NCBI GenBank assembly: GCA_017556595.1
Contig: JAFYML010000273.1
Span: 1-17,541 of the forward strand
Direction of reading: 5' to 3'
DNA length: 17,541 nt
Origin: Bacteroides sp.
GTDB lineage: Bacteria > Bacteroidota > Bacteroidia > Bacteroidales > Bacteroidaceae
The position numbers were made by a program, and so were the translations under genes. This document shows positions 1 through 5,629 of the stretch, piece by piece; the stretch's first letter is position 1, and each line of letters starts with the position of its first letter. The notes under the pieces are model-generated. The model was not told where the DNA came from and made no database searches. It worked only from the letters and a program-made list of their open reading frames with translations.

Positions 1-375
1 ATGTACAACGAAACCAAGAAAATTATGCATTCCGACATCAAGGTTAGCGCTACTTGTGTACGCGTACCGGCATTGCGTTCGCACTCGGAAAGCATTTGGG
101 TAGAAACCGAACGCCCCATCAGCATTGAGGAAGCTCGCGAAGCATTTGCCAATGGCGATGGTTTGGTGTTGATGGACAACCCTGCAGAAAAGGAATACCC
201 CATGCCACTCTTCTTGGCAGGTAAAGACCCTGTATATGTGGGCCGCATCCGCAAGGACTTAACCAACGAAAACGGTCTTACCTTCTGGATTGTGGGCGAC
301 CAAATCAAGAAAGGTGCAGCTTTGAATGCTGTTCAAATTGCCGAATGGTTGATTAAGAACGGAAACGTGAAGTAA
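1..375 (+). CDS. asd: Aspartate-semialdehyde dehydrogenase, C-terminal part
   Basis: This is the last 124 codons of an open frame that enters from outside the window. The segment [16 protein letters not shown] (about residues 16-31 of the fragment) matches the conserved region of bacterial Asd containing the active-site His (in RSHSES) and substrate-contacting Arg. The C-terminus with VGRIRKD and the final helix ([11 protein letters not shown]) is also typical. The enzyme reduces aspartyl phosphate to aspartate semialdehyde in the cytoplasm, the branch point to lysine, diaminopimelate, threonine and methionine. The nucleophilic Cys region and N-terminus lie upstream of base 1, so the Met at base 1 is an internal residue and not a start. 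The family is normally about 335 residues. A terminator-like hairpin follows the stop codon. Confidence 0.93.
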   Translation: MYNETKKIMHSDIKVSATCVRVPALRSHSESIWVETERPISIEEAREAFANGDGLVLMDNPAEKEYPMPLFLAGKDPVYVGRIRKDLTNENGLTFWIVGDQIKKGAALNAVQIAEWLIKNGNVK

Positions 376-407
376 ACGTTTGCTGATAGACAAAAACTAT
401 ATAAATA

Positions 408-453
408 AAGGCTAACTAAGAAGTCACAGACCGATTAGTTAGCCTTCTTTATT
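408..453 (+). terminator. Rho-independent terminator after asd
   Basis: A perfect 12-bp inverted repeat (408-419 with 435-446, arm AAGGCTAACTAA) encloses a 15-nt loop and is followed by the T-rich stretch CTTTATT. It sits 32 bp after the asd stop codon and separates asd from the next promoter. Confidence 0.8.
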
Positions 454-504
454 GAACATACACTTGTTAAAAAGTCATAAATACGCAACTTTATGTAATA
501 TATA

Positions 505-536
505 TTTGTCTATATGTAAAGTTTGCATTACATTTG
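505..536 (+). promoter_or_regulatory. Bacteroidetes-type promoter with possible operator half-sites
   Basis: TTTG at 505-508, a 20-nt spacer and TACATTTG at 529-536 match the Bacteroidetes primary sigma-factor consensus (TTTG, 19-21 nt, TAnnTTTG). Three copies of ATGTAA or its complement surround it (493-498, 514-519, and TTACAT at 528-533); the last overlaps the -7 element. They may form a binding site for the XRE regulator encoded by the second gene of this unit; that link is inference. Confidence 0.75.
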
Positions 537-561
537 CAACAAATATTAATAAATCAAGAGT

Positions 562-1032
562 ATGAAATCTAATTATTTATTTCCAATTGTCTTTAGAAAG
601 ATTGGTTGGGGGTTGTTTATTCCATTCTTTATATGGGGAGTAGGTTATTTAATTAGCGGTGGAACATTCATTGAGATTGGTGGTTCTAATACTTTAGCAT
701 TATTTGATGGTCTTACTGACACCAGCATCTTTTCAATAGCCAAAAACGATTCTTGGACAGATGAAATCATTGTTGTTTTCTTAACGATTTCAATGCTATT
801 CATTGGTTTTTCTAAAGAAAAAGACGAAGACGAATGTATAGCAAGCATCAGAATGAATGCTTTAATATGGGCCATTATGGTAAATAGTATATTATTAATA
901 ATCTGCACATTGGTTATATTCGGTGTCCCTTATTTAAATTTTATGACCATATATATGTTCAGCCTTTTATTTTTATTCATTACAAGATATTTCTGGACAC
1001 TTTATCGTTTTAGACAAGATGCAGTTATATAA
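562..1032 (+). CDS. Small four-helix membrane protein paired with an XRE regulator
   Basis: This is a 156-residue protein that I cannot assign to a named family. Hydrophobic segments lie at about residues 14-36 (IGWGLFIPFFIWGVGYLI), 70-83 (IIVVFLTISMLFIGF), 98-121 (ALIWAIMVNSILLIICTLVIFGV) and 127-145 (FMTIYMFSLLFLFITRYF), so it should be an integral inner-membrane protein. A charged loop KEKDEDE lies between helices 2 and 3. The gene has its own consensus promoter and ends 23 bp before a tiny XRE regulator. A multi-helix membrane protein followed by a 65-70-residue HTH protein is a recurring arrangement in Firmicutes and Bacteroidetes, and the membrane partner is usually of unknown function. 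Base composition is clearly more AT-rich than the flanking metabolic genes, which is compatible with transfer of the pair but also with hydrophobic codon bias. Confidence 0.8.
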   Translation: MKSNYLFPIVFRKIGWGLFIPFFIWGVGYLISGGTFIEIGGSNTLALFDGLTDTSIFSIAKNDSWTDEIIVVFLTISMLFIGFSKEKDEDECIASIRMNALIWAIMVNSILLIICTLVIFGVPYLNFMTIYMFSLLFLFITRYFWTLYRFRQDAVI

Positions 1033-1055
1033 TACTATATTTATCAGAGATTATT

Positions 1056-1256
1056 ATGACAAACAATATCCGCGTTGAGCGAGCTATTAAACGTATGACG
1101 CAACAACAATTGGCCGAGTTGGTAAAAGTAAGCCGTCAAACAATCAATGCCATTGAACAAGGGAAATATGTTCCTTCCACTGTATTGGCATTGAAAATCG
1201 CAAAAGTATTTGAAAAGAGATTAGACGACATTTTCCAATTAGAAGATAGTGACTAA
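1056..1256 (+). CDS. Small XRE-family HTH transcriptional regulator
   Basis: This 66-residue protein is almost entirely one HTH_3/XRE domain. The recognisable core runs from about residue 7 to 60: RAIKRMTQQQLAELVKVSRQ contains helices 1-2 and the start of the recognition helix, TINAIEQGKYVPSTVLALKIA follows, and it ends with LDDIFQLE. This is the compact YozG-like class that binds DNA as a dimer and often autoregulates. It lies 23 bp downstream of the membrane-protein gene and is probably co-transcribed with it. Its likely target is the promoter at 505-536, where ATGTAA half-sites occur. No metal, sensor or dimerisation domain is present, so any signal must act through the HTH itself or through the membrane partner. 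Confidence 0.9.
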   Translation: MTNNIRVERAIKRMTQQQLAELVKVSRQTINAIEQGKYVPSTVLALKIAKVFEKRLDDIFQLEDSD

Positions 1257-1286
1257 TTGTTCTTTGTAAAAATGTCACTATATTTG
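1256..1286 (+). promoter_or_regulatory. Promoter for the DUF4878 lipoprotein gene
   Basis: A -7 element TATATTTG lies at 1279-1286. A near-consensus -33 element (ATTG, 1256-1259) is 19 nt upstream. Transcription starting just downstream would leave a leader of roughly 85-95 nt that contains strong inverted repeats (see 1302-1356). Confidence 0.6.
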
Positions 1287-1301
1287 CCCCAACCAACAAT
1301 C

Positions 1302-1356
1302 ATCAGCGATAGCCCTACCAAGGCTCTGACTACCTGCTGATTACATTAAGAGCCTT
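1302..1356 (+). promoter_or_regulatory. Structured 5' leader with competing hairpins
   Basis: Three inverted repeats share bases. ATCAGC (1302-1307) pairs with GCTGAT (1336-1341). AGCC (1311-1314) pairs with GGCT (1322-1325). AAGGCTCT (1320-1327) pairs perfectly with AGAGCCTT (1349-1356). The GGCT bases belong to both the second and third stems, so the leader can adopt mutually exclusive folds. There is no T tract after the last stem, so it is not a standard terminator. I do not recognise a known riboswitch class. Confidence 0.4.
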
Positions 1357-1385
1357 ACAACTATTAACGCTTAAAAACTATGCGT

Positions 1386-1784
1386 ATGAAAAAAGTATTC
1401 TCTATTTTTGCTGTAGTAGCAGCATTGTTTATGGTATCTTGTGGTGGATCTACTCCATCGGATGCTGCGGTAGAAGTTTACCAAATGGTTATTGATGGCG
1501 ATTACGATGCTGTTGCCGAAAACATGTTTTACGAAAGCACCGATGCCGAAGAAGTAGAGCAAAGCAAAGCCATGATTGCCTCTTTACTGAAAGAAAAAGC
1601 AGCCCCACAATTCGAAAAGAAAGGCGGCATAAAAAGCGTAGAAGCATTGAGCGAAACCATTGCAGAAGATGGCCAATCGGCTGTTGTCGAATTGAAGATT
1701 ACCTATGGTGATGGTTCGGAAGAAACCGAGAAAGCAGAAATGAAGCTCGACGGTGGCGAATGGAAACTTGCCATGGATAAGTAA
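1386..1784 (+). CDS. DUF4878 family lipoprotein
   Basis: I chose the ATG at 1386 because it gives a clean signal peptide MKKVFSIFAVVAALFMVSCGG with lipobox VSC and Cys19 as the acylated residue; an ATG two codons upstream (1380) is the alternative. The mature part (about 113 residues) has the DUF4878 layout: SDAAVEVYQMVIDGDYDAVAENM, then a helical acidic stretch, then an NTF2-like beta part AVVELKITYGDGSEETEKAEMKL ending in DGGEWKLAMDK. Members are small periplasmic or outer-membrane lipoproteins of Bacteroidales. The fold resembles NTF2-like proteins and the function is unknown; a ligand-binding or stress role has been suggested for related families but I see no catalytic residues. It has its own promoter and a very strong terminator, so it forms a monocistronic unit. 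Confidence 0.85.
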   Translation: MKKVFSIFAVVAALFMVSCGGSTPSDAAVEVYQMVIDGDYDAVAENMFYESTDAEEVEQSKAMIASLLKEKAAPQFEKKGGIKSVEALSETIAEDGQSAVVELKITYGDGSEETEKAEMKLDGGEWKLAMDK

Positions 1785-1798
1785 TCCATATAAATCAT

Positions 1799-1835
1799 AA
1801 AAAGGCGGTGTGTATCCTTGTCACACCGCCTTTTT
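1799..1835 (+). terminator. Strong intrinsic terminator after the DUF4878 gene
   Basis: A perfect 14-bp inverted repeat (1799-1812 with 1822-1835) has a GC-rich core GGCGGTGTG / CACACCGCC, a 9-nt loop and flanking A5/T5 tracts. This is the strongest hairpin in the window. It ends only 8 bp before the next start codon (1844), so the following gene either depends on read-through or has an unrecognised promoter. Confidence 0.92.
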
Positions 1836-1843
1836 CATACACT

Positions 1844-2464
1844 ATGCAAAAAGCTATTATCGCCATACTGCTTTGCCTATCCTTGTTCCTGGCAATGGGA
1901 TGCAAGAAACAACAGGCAACTCCACATAGCAATGTGGATAGCTTGCTTGTACACCTCGAAGAGGGCGATTTGATTTTCCGACGAGGCACCGGTTTTGTGG
2001 GACATGTTGTTACGATGGCCGATACGGAAGGACGTTACTCGCATGTAGGCATAGTAGTGTGCAAAGATAGCACTCTCCACGTAGTGCATGCCGTACCCCA
2101 CGAACACGACTTCGAAGGCGATTTCGACCGAGTGAAATGCGAGGATGCACGGAATTTTATCGGTAGATACACCGAATGCGTTGTAGGCATTTACCGCCCA
2201 CAGATAAGCGATTCGTTGAAATCCATAGCCGCCACCCACGCCTTGCGCTTGAGCGAAAAGCAAGTACCCTTCGACCACGACTACAACCTTGAAGACACCA
2301 CCGCCCTCTATTGCACCGAACTCGTCGAATACGTCTATGGTTTAGTAGGAATCTCCATTAGCGAAGGCCGCCGCACCGATGTTTACCTACCCGGCATGAC
2401 GGGACAATACATTATGCCTTCGGATATGACGAGGTGTAGTATATTAGAGGAAATATCTTATTAG
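1844..2464 (+). CDS. YiiX/YebB-type permuted papain-like lipoprotein hydrolase
   Basis: The start at 1844 gives a lipoprotein signal MQKAIIAILLCLSLFLAMGC with Cys20 as the lipidation site; the longer frame from 1808 starts inside the terminator and lacks a signal. The 206-residue protein fits the permuted NlpC/P60-like C92 family (YiiX, PF05708). The sequence has EEGDLIFRRG (39-48), the His motif YSHVGIVV (65-72, catalytic His67) and, in permuted order, YCTELVEYVY (156-165, catalytic Cys157). PFDHDYN (142-148) is another conserved segment. Enzymes of this fold cleave amide bonds in peptidoglycan peptides or related substrates; the exact substrate here is not known. Lipid anchoring puts it in the periplasm or at the outer membrane. 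It lies next to the probable peptidoglycan-salvage operon but is separated from it by 430 bp with its own signals. Confidence 0.85.
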   Translation: MQKAIIAILLCLSLFLAMGCKKQQATPHSNVDSLLVHLEEGDLIFRRGTGFVGHVVTMADTEGRYSHVGIVVCKDSTLHVVHAVPHEHDFEGDFDRVKCEDARNFIGRYTECVVGIYRPQISDSLKSIAATHALRLSEKQVPFDHDYNLEDTTALYCTELVEYVYGLVGISISEGRRTDVYLPGMTGQYIMPSDMTRCSILEEISY

Positions 2465-2587
2465 ATGCAAAACATTATTTTCCCCCGAGGCAAATTCCAA
2501 CTCATTTCACGAACAAAATTTCTGCTCATCGGCAATAAATAAATTGCTTATCTTTTAGAAAGAAATGATTAATCAACCGAAAAAAGT

Positions 2588-2671
2588 TAAAATCGCGTCG
2601 TTATTTTATGAAATCACACCGTGGTTTCATGAAATCACGATGTGATTTATTAAAACCGCATCGTGGTTTTA
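2588..2671. repeat. Four imperfect palindromes with exact 21-bp period
   Basis: Four 21-bp dyads follow one another with centres at 2598, 2619, 2640 and 2661. Each is a variant of AAA(T/C)C(A/G)C-N3-G(T/C)G(A/G)TTT: unit 1 2588-2608 (the most degenerate), unit 2 2609-2629, unit 3 2630-2650, unit 4 2651-2671. Several mismatches are G-U compatible. Arms of one unit can pair with arms of any other. Similar palindrome strings occur between genes in other Bacteroidales as I recall them, which would make this a REP-like element; I cannot verify copy number from one window. Confidence 0.7.
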
Positions 2672-2677
2672 TTTTTT
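2651..2677 (+). terminator. Possible terminator formed by the last palindrome and T6
   Basis: The fourth palindrome (arms TAAAACCGC / GTGGTTTTA) is followed directly by six T. It could end transcription of the YiiX-type gene, whose stop is 187 bp upstream. The stem is weak (one G-U, AT-rich ends), so the call is tentative. Confidence 0.4.
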
Positions 2678-2818
2678 CTCAAGACTTTATCATCTTTGTT
2701 GAGTGAAACAACCATTTTAATTCAGAAGGATAACAAACAAATTAGTACGTAGAAAAGATTGTAAAGTACTTAAAACAAAAAACTATCCTAGTTTTTGATA
2801 AGATAGGCTACGCCTCGG

Positions 2819-2872
2819 AAGAAAAAAATAAGTTAAACTTCTTTTTTCTTCGCTCAGCTTGCACTATCTTTA
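2819..2872 (+). promoter_or_regulatory. Promoter region of the salvage operon with 32-bp palindrome
   Basis: TATCTTTA (2865-2872) is a near-consensus -7 element 22 bp before the namZ-like start codon; the expected -33 position has a T tract and no TTTG. Immediately upstream lies an imperfect palindrome 2819-2850: outer arms AAGAAAAAA / TTTTTTCTT and an inner AAGTT-A-AACTT (2830-2840). It overlaps the -33 region and could be an operator or a structural promoter element. Confidence 0.5.
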
Positions 2873-2894
2873 CCCCATCTTTTATACTAAAGCT

Positions 2895-4067
2895 ATGAAC
2901 AGACTGTTTTTATTGATTCTTGCCCTATGCAGCACGTTGCTTGCTTGCCAAGCACAAGAGGCCGAACGCGTAGTGGTGGGAGCCGAACAAACCTCACAAT
3001 ATCTGCCAATGCTCGAAGGTAAGCGAGTGGCCATTTTCTCCAATCATACGGGGATGGTGGGCGATAAGCATTTGTTGGACGTACTTATAGAGAGTGGCGT
3101 AAATGTAACGGCCATCTTCTCGCCCGAACATGGTTTTCGCGGCAATGCCGATGCCGGCGAACATGTGTCGAGCTCGGTAGATAAAAAGACGGGGGTACCC
3201 ATCTTGTCGCTATACGATGGCAAAGGAAACAAACCAAGTACCGCCTCGATGCAAAAGTTCGATGTATTGGTAATGGACATACAAGATGTAGGGCTGCGCT
3301 TCTACACCTATTATATCACGATGTGCCGACTGATGGATGCGTGTGCCGAACATAACCGCGAGGTGTTACTACTCGACCGCCCCAACCCGAACGGACATTA
3401 TGTAGATGGTCCCCTTTTGGATATGAAACATAAGTCGGGGGTAGGATGGCTACCCATACCGGTAGTGCATGGCATGACACTTGGCGAATTGGCTCAGATG
3501 GTGAATGGCGAAGGATGGCTACCCGAAAAGCGGCAATGCAAACTCACCATTATCCCATGTATGAACTACACCCATCAAACTCTATACGAGTTGCCCATTG
3601 CGCCCTCGCCCAACCTTCCGAACATGAAGGCCGTCTATCTATATCCCTCCATCTGTCTTTTCGAAGGTACCCCCGTCAGTTTAGGACGAGGCACCGACAT
3701 GCCCTTTCAAGTGTATGGACACCCCGACATGAAGGGATACAACTTTAGCTTTACCCCCAAGAGTAAAGCCGGCGCAAAGAATCCGCCTCAACAGGATAAG
3801 CTATGCTACGGGGTAGATTTAAGGGCAATGAGCAATGAAGAGATTTGGAAGAAGGGATTGGATTTGTCTTACGTAATTGATGCCTACCGCAACCTAAAGA
3901 TGGGGGACAAGTTTTTTACTTCCTTCTTTGAACTACTGATTGGCACCGACAAGGTAAGAAAGATGATTATCGAAGGGAAGAGTGCCGAGGAGATTCGCGC
4001 CACCTGGCAAGAGGATGTAGCGAAGTTTAAAGAGCAACGAAAACCGTACTTGTTATATAACGATTAG
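2895..4067 (+). CDS. namZ: NamZ-like exo-beta-N-acetylmuramidase (DUF1343, GH171) lipoprotein
   Basis: The start at 2895 gives MNRLFLLILALCSTLLAC with lipobox LLAC and Cys18; an in-frame upstream Met (2859) would overlap the -7 promoter element and spoil the signal. The 390-residue protein matches DUF1343 along its length: VAIFSNHTG (45-53), FSPEHGFRGNADAGE (75-89, with the conserved Glu78 and Glu89), VMDIQDVGLRFYTY (126-139), DRPNPNG (161-167), and FEGTPVSLGRGTDMPFQ (257-272). Characterised DUF1343 enzymes (NamZ of Bacillus subtilis, and homologues in Tannerella) remove MurNAc from the non-reducing end of peptidoglycan fragments. Lipidation places it in the periplasm or at the outer membrane. 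It is the first gene of a run of six, with a symporter and an AmpG-like permease downstream, which supports a cell-wall sugar salvage role. Confidence 0.88.
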   Translation: MNRLFLLILALCSTLLACQAQEAERVVVGAEQTSQYLPMLEGKRVAIFSNHTGMVGDKHLLDVLIESGVNVTAIFSPEHGFRGNADAGEHVSSSVDKKTGVPILSLYDGKGNKPSTASMQKFDVLVMDIQDVGLRFYTYYITMCRLMDACAEHNREVLLLDRPNPNGHYVDGPLLDMKHKSGVGWLPIPVVHGMTLGELAQMVNGEGWLPEKRQCKLTIIPCMNYTHQTLYELPIAPSPNLPNMKAVYLYPSICLFEGTPVSLGRGTDMPFQVYGHPDMKGYNFSFTPKSKAGAKNPPQQDKLCYGVDLRAMSNEEIWKKGLDLSYVIDAYRNLKMGDKFFTSFFELLIGTDKVRKMIIEGKSAEEIRATWQEDVAKFKEQRKPYLLYND

Positions 4068-4070
4068 CGG

Positions 4071-4141
4071 TTAGTGATTAGTGATAAACAAAAGCTATTC
4101 GAATGTCACTAATCATTAAACACTAATCACTAAACACTAAT
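4071..4141 (+). repeat. TTAGTGA inverted/direct repeats between namZ and the symporter gene
   Basis: A left arm TTAGTGATTAGTG (4071-4083) is a perfect 13-bp inverted repeat of 4121-4133. TGATTAGTGA (4075-4084) also pairs perfectly with 4106-4115. The right side is a 14-bp tandem repeat: CACTAATCATTAAA (4107-4120), CACTAATCACTAAA (4121-4134) and a partial CACTAAT (4135-4141), followed by a T6 tract at 4143-4148. Alternative hairpins are possible, and the last could attenuate transcription into the symporter gene. Confidence 0.65.
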
Positions 4142-4151
4142 ATTTTTTCAA

Positions 4152-5615
4152 ATGACTACCGCTTGGATTGTACTTATCACCATTGCATGCTACTTTGCAT
4201 TGCTATTCATCATATCGTGGATAACCGGCCGAAAGGCCGATAATGTCGGCTTCTTTACCGGCAATCGGAAATCTTCGGTTTACTTGGCTACCTTCGCCAT
4301 GATTGGTGCCGCCATATCGGGCGTGACATTCATCTCGGTGCCCGGCTCGGTGGCTACCAACTGCTACTCGTACATGCAAATGACGTTGGGCTTCTTCGTT
4401 GGTGCCATCATCATAGCCTTGGTATTGATACCGATGTTCTACCGAATGAACTTGCTCAGCATTTATGGTTACTTGGAAAATCGTTTTGGGCTATCCACCT
4501 ATCACACGGGGGCTTGGTTCTTCTTCGTGTCGAAGATGTTAGGCGCATCGGTGCGCTTCTTTGTGGTGTGCGTGGTGTTGCAAAACTTGGTGTTCGACGC
4601 CTTGGGCATTCCTTTTGCCCTGAACGTGGTGCTGACGGTGGCACTTATCTGGCTATACTCCTCGCAAGGGGGTGTAAAGTCGCTTATCTGGACAGATTCG
4701 TTGAAAACCTTCTGCCTCATTGCCTCGGTGGTGTGTTGCATCTTTGTCATTGCCAAGAACTTACACCTCGGCTTCGGCGAGATGACCGCGGCTATTGTCG
4801 ACCACCCTACAAGTCGCATATTCTTCTTCGATGACCCCAACGATGCTCGTTATTTTTGGAAGCAATTCATAGCCGGTGTGTTCATGATTATTGCGATGAC
4901 AGGCCTCGACCAAGACTTGATGCAACGCACCTTGAGTTGCAAAAATTTCCGTGAATCGCAAAAAAATATGATTGTCAGCTCGTTTGTACAAATCTTCCTT
5001 ATCGGTTTGTTCCTCTTGCTCGGCACGTTGCTATACCTATACAAAGAGGCCAACATGCCCGATAGTGTAGTGGCCGGCGATGCATTGTTCAGTGCCGTAG
5101 TGTGGAGCGAAGGCTTCCCCACGTTTGTGGGCATCGTCTTCATTATCGGACTGATAGCCGCCTCTTACTCGGCCGCAGGTAGTGCGCTAACGGCACTCAC
5201 CACCTCGTTCACGGTAGATATTTTGGAGGCCAACAAGCGACAAGACGAAACAGAACTGACCAAAACACGTAAGGGAGTGCATATAGCCATGTCGGTGCTA
5301 ATGATTGTAGTTATCATTGCTTTCTACTACCTGAACAACGATAGTGCCATCAATGCGGTATATAGCTTGGCATCCTACACCTACGGCCCCATTTTAGGTA
5401 TGTTCTTCTTCGGATTGGCATGCCGCAAGTCGGTGCGCGATAAGTGGGTACCCGTAGCGGCCATTGCTTCGCCTATTATCTGCTATATACTACAAAGCAA
5501 TAGCGAGAAGTGGTTTGGTGGCTATCAAATCAGCTTCGAACTACTCATTATCAATGCCGTAATTACCGCCTTGATACTTACACTATTGATAAAAAAGACA
5601 AATCGTAAATCGTAA
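4152..5615 (+). CDS. Sodium:solute symporter (SSS family), possible MurNAc importer
   Basis: This 487-residue polytopic protein has the SSS layout: an N-terminal helix, RKADNVGFFTGNRKSSVYLATFAMIGAAISGVTF (TM1-TM2 with the characteristic loop), IYGYLENRFG (about 103-112), YSSQGGVKSLIWTD (about 169-182, typical GG motif before the next helix), MTGLDQDLMQRTLSCKN (about 250-266), and GLIAASYSAAGSALTALTTSFTVDI (about 338-362), which carries the small-residue and Ser/Thr positions of the second Na+ site. About 13 helices are expected. It would use the sodium gradient to import a small solute. The symporter MurT of Tannerella forsythia takes up MurNAc, and the NamZ-like gene upstream makes MurNAc the best guess here, but specificity cannot be read from sequence. 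The stop lies 14 bp before the GT2 gene. Confidence 0.85.
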   Translation: MTTAWIVLITIACYFALLFIISWITGRKADNVGFFTGNRKSSVYLATFAMIGAAISGVTFISVPGSVATNCYSYMQMTLGFFVGAIIIALVLIPMFYRMNLLSIYGYLENRFGLSTYHTGAWFFFVSKMLGASVRFFVVCVVLQNLVFDALGIPFALNVVLTVALIWLYSSQGGVKSLIWTDSLKTFCLIASVVCCIFVIAKNLHLGFGEMTAAIVDHPTSRIFFFDDPNDARYFWKQFIAGVFMIIAMTGLDQDLMQRTLSCKNFRESQKNMIVSSFVQIFLIGLFLLLGTLLYLYKEANMPDSVVAGDALFSAVVWSEGFPTFVGIVFIIGLIAASYSAAGSALTALTTSFTVDILEANKRQDETELTKTRKGVHIAMSVLMIVVIIAFYYLNNDSAINAVYSLASYTYGPILGMFFFGLACRKSVRDKWVPVAAIASPIICYILQSNSEKWFGGYQISFELLIINAVITALILTLLIKKTNRKS

Positions 5616-5629
5616 AAACGTAAATCAAG

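Larger units (their letters stand above)
2465..2894. other. Gene-free 430-bp spacer before the salvage operon
   Basis: No convincing gene lies here. Besides the 21-bp palindrome array it holds an AT-rich hairpin (AAAAACTA, 2778-2785, with TAGTTTTT, 2789-2796) and the promoter-proximal palindrome described separately. A near-consensus -7 element CATCTTTG at 2691-2698 has no matching TTTG upstream. The stretch 2465-2587 shows nothing I can name. Confidence 0.6.

Noticed and set aside
562..1256. Toxin-antitoxin module made of the membrane protein and XRE protein
   Set aside because: The membrane protein is a four-helix 156-residue protein unlike known toxins, and membrane-protein/XRE pairs of this type are usually not TA systems.
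1302..1356. tRNA or known riboswitch in the lipoprotein leader
   Set aside because: No cloverleaf, no T-loop or acceptor stem, and no conserved riboswitch core that I recognise.
1877..2278. Minus-strand frame of 133 codons opposite the YiiX-type gene
   Set aside because: It is antisense to a gene with signal peptide and catalytic motifs and shows no protein features of its own.
2565..2645. A 26-codon frame running through the palindrome array
   Set aside because: Its sequence is dictated by the palindromes, it has no promoter at a suitable distance and no coherent protein features.
2588..2671. CRISPR array, because of regular spacing
   Set aside because: The 21-bp period leaves no unique spacers, units are themselves palindromic and variable, and there are no cas genes.
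2859..2894. Upstream in-frame Met for the NamZ-like protein
   Set aside because: It precedes the -7 element and would put 12 extra residues before an otherwise typical lipoprotein signal.
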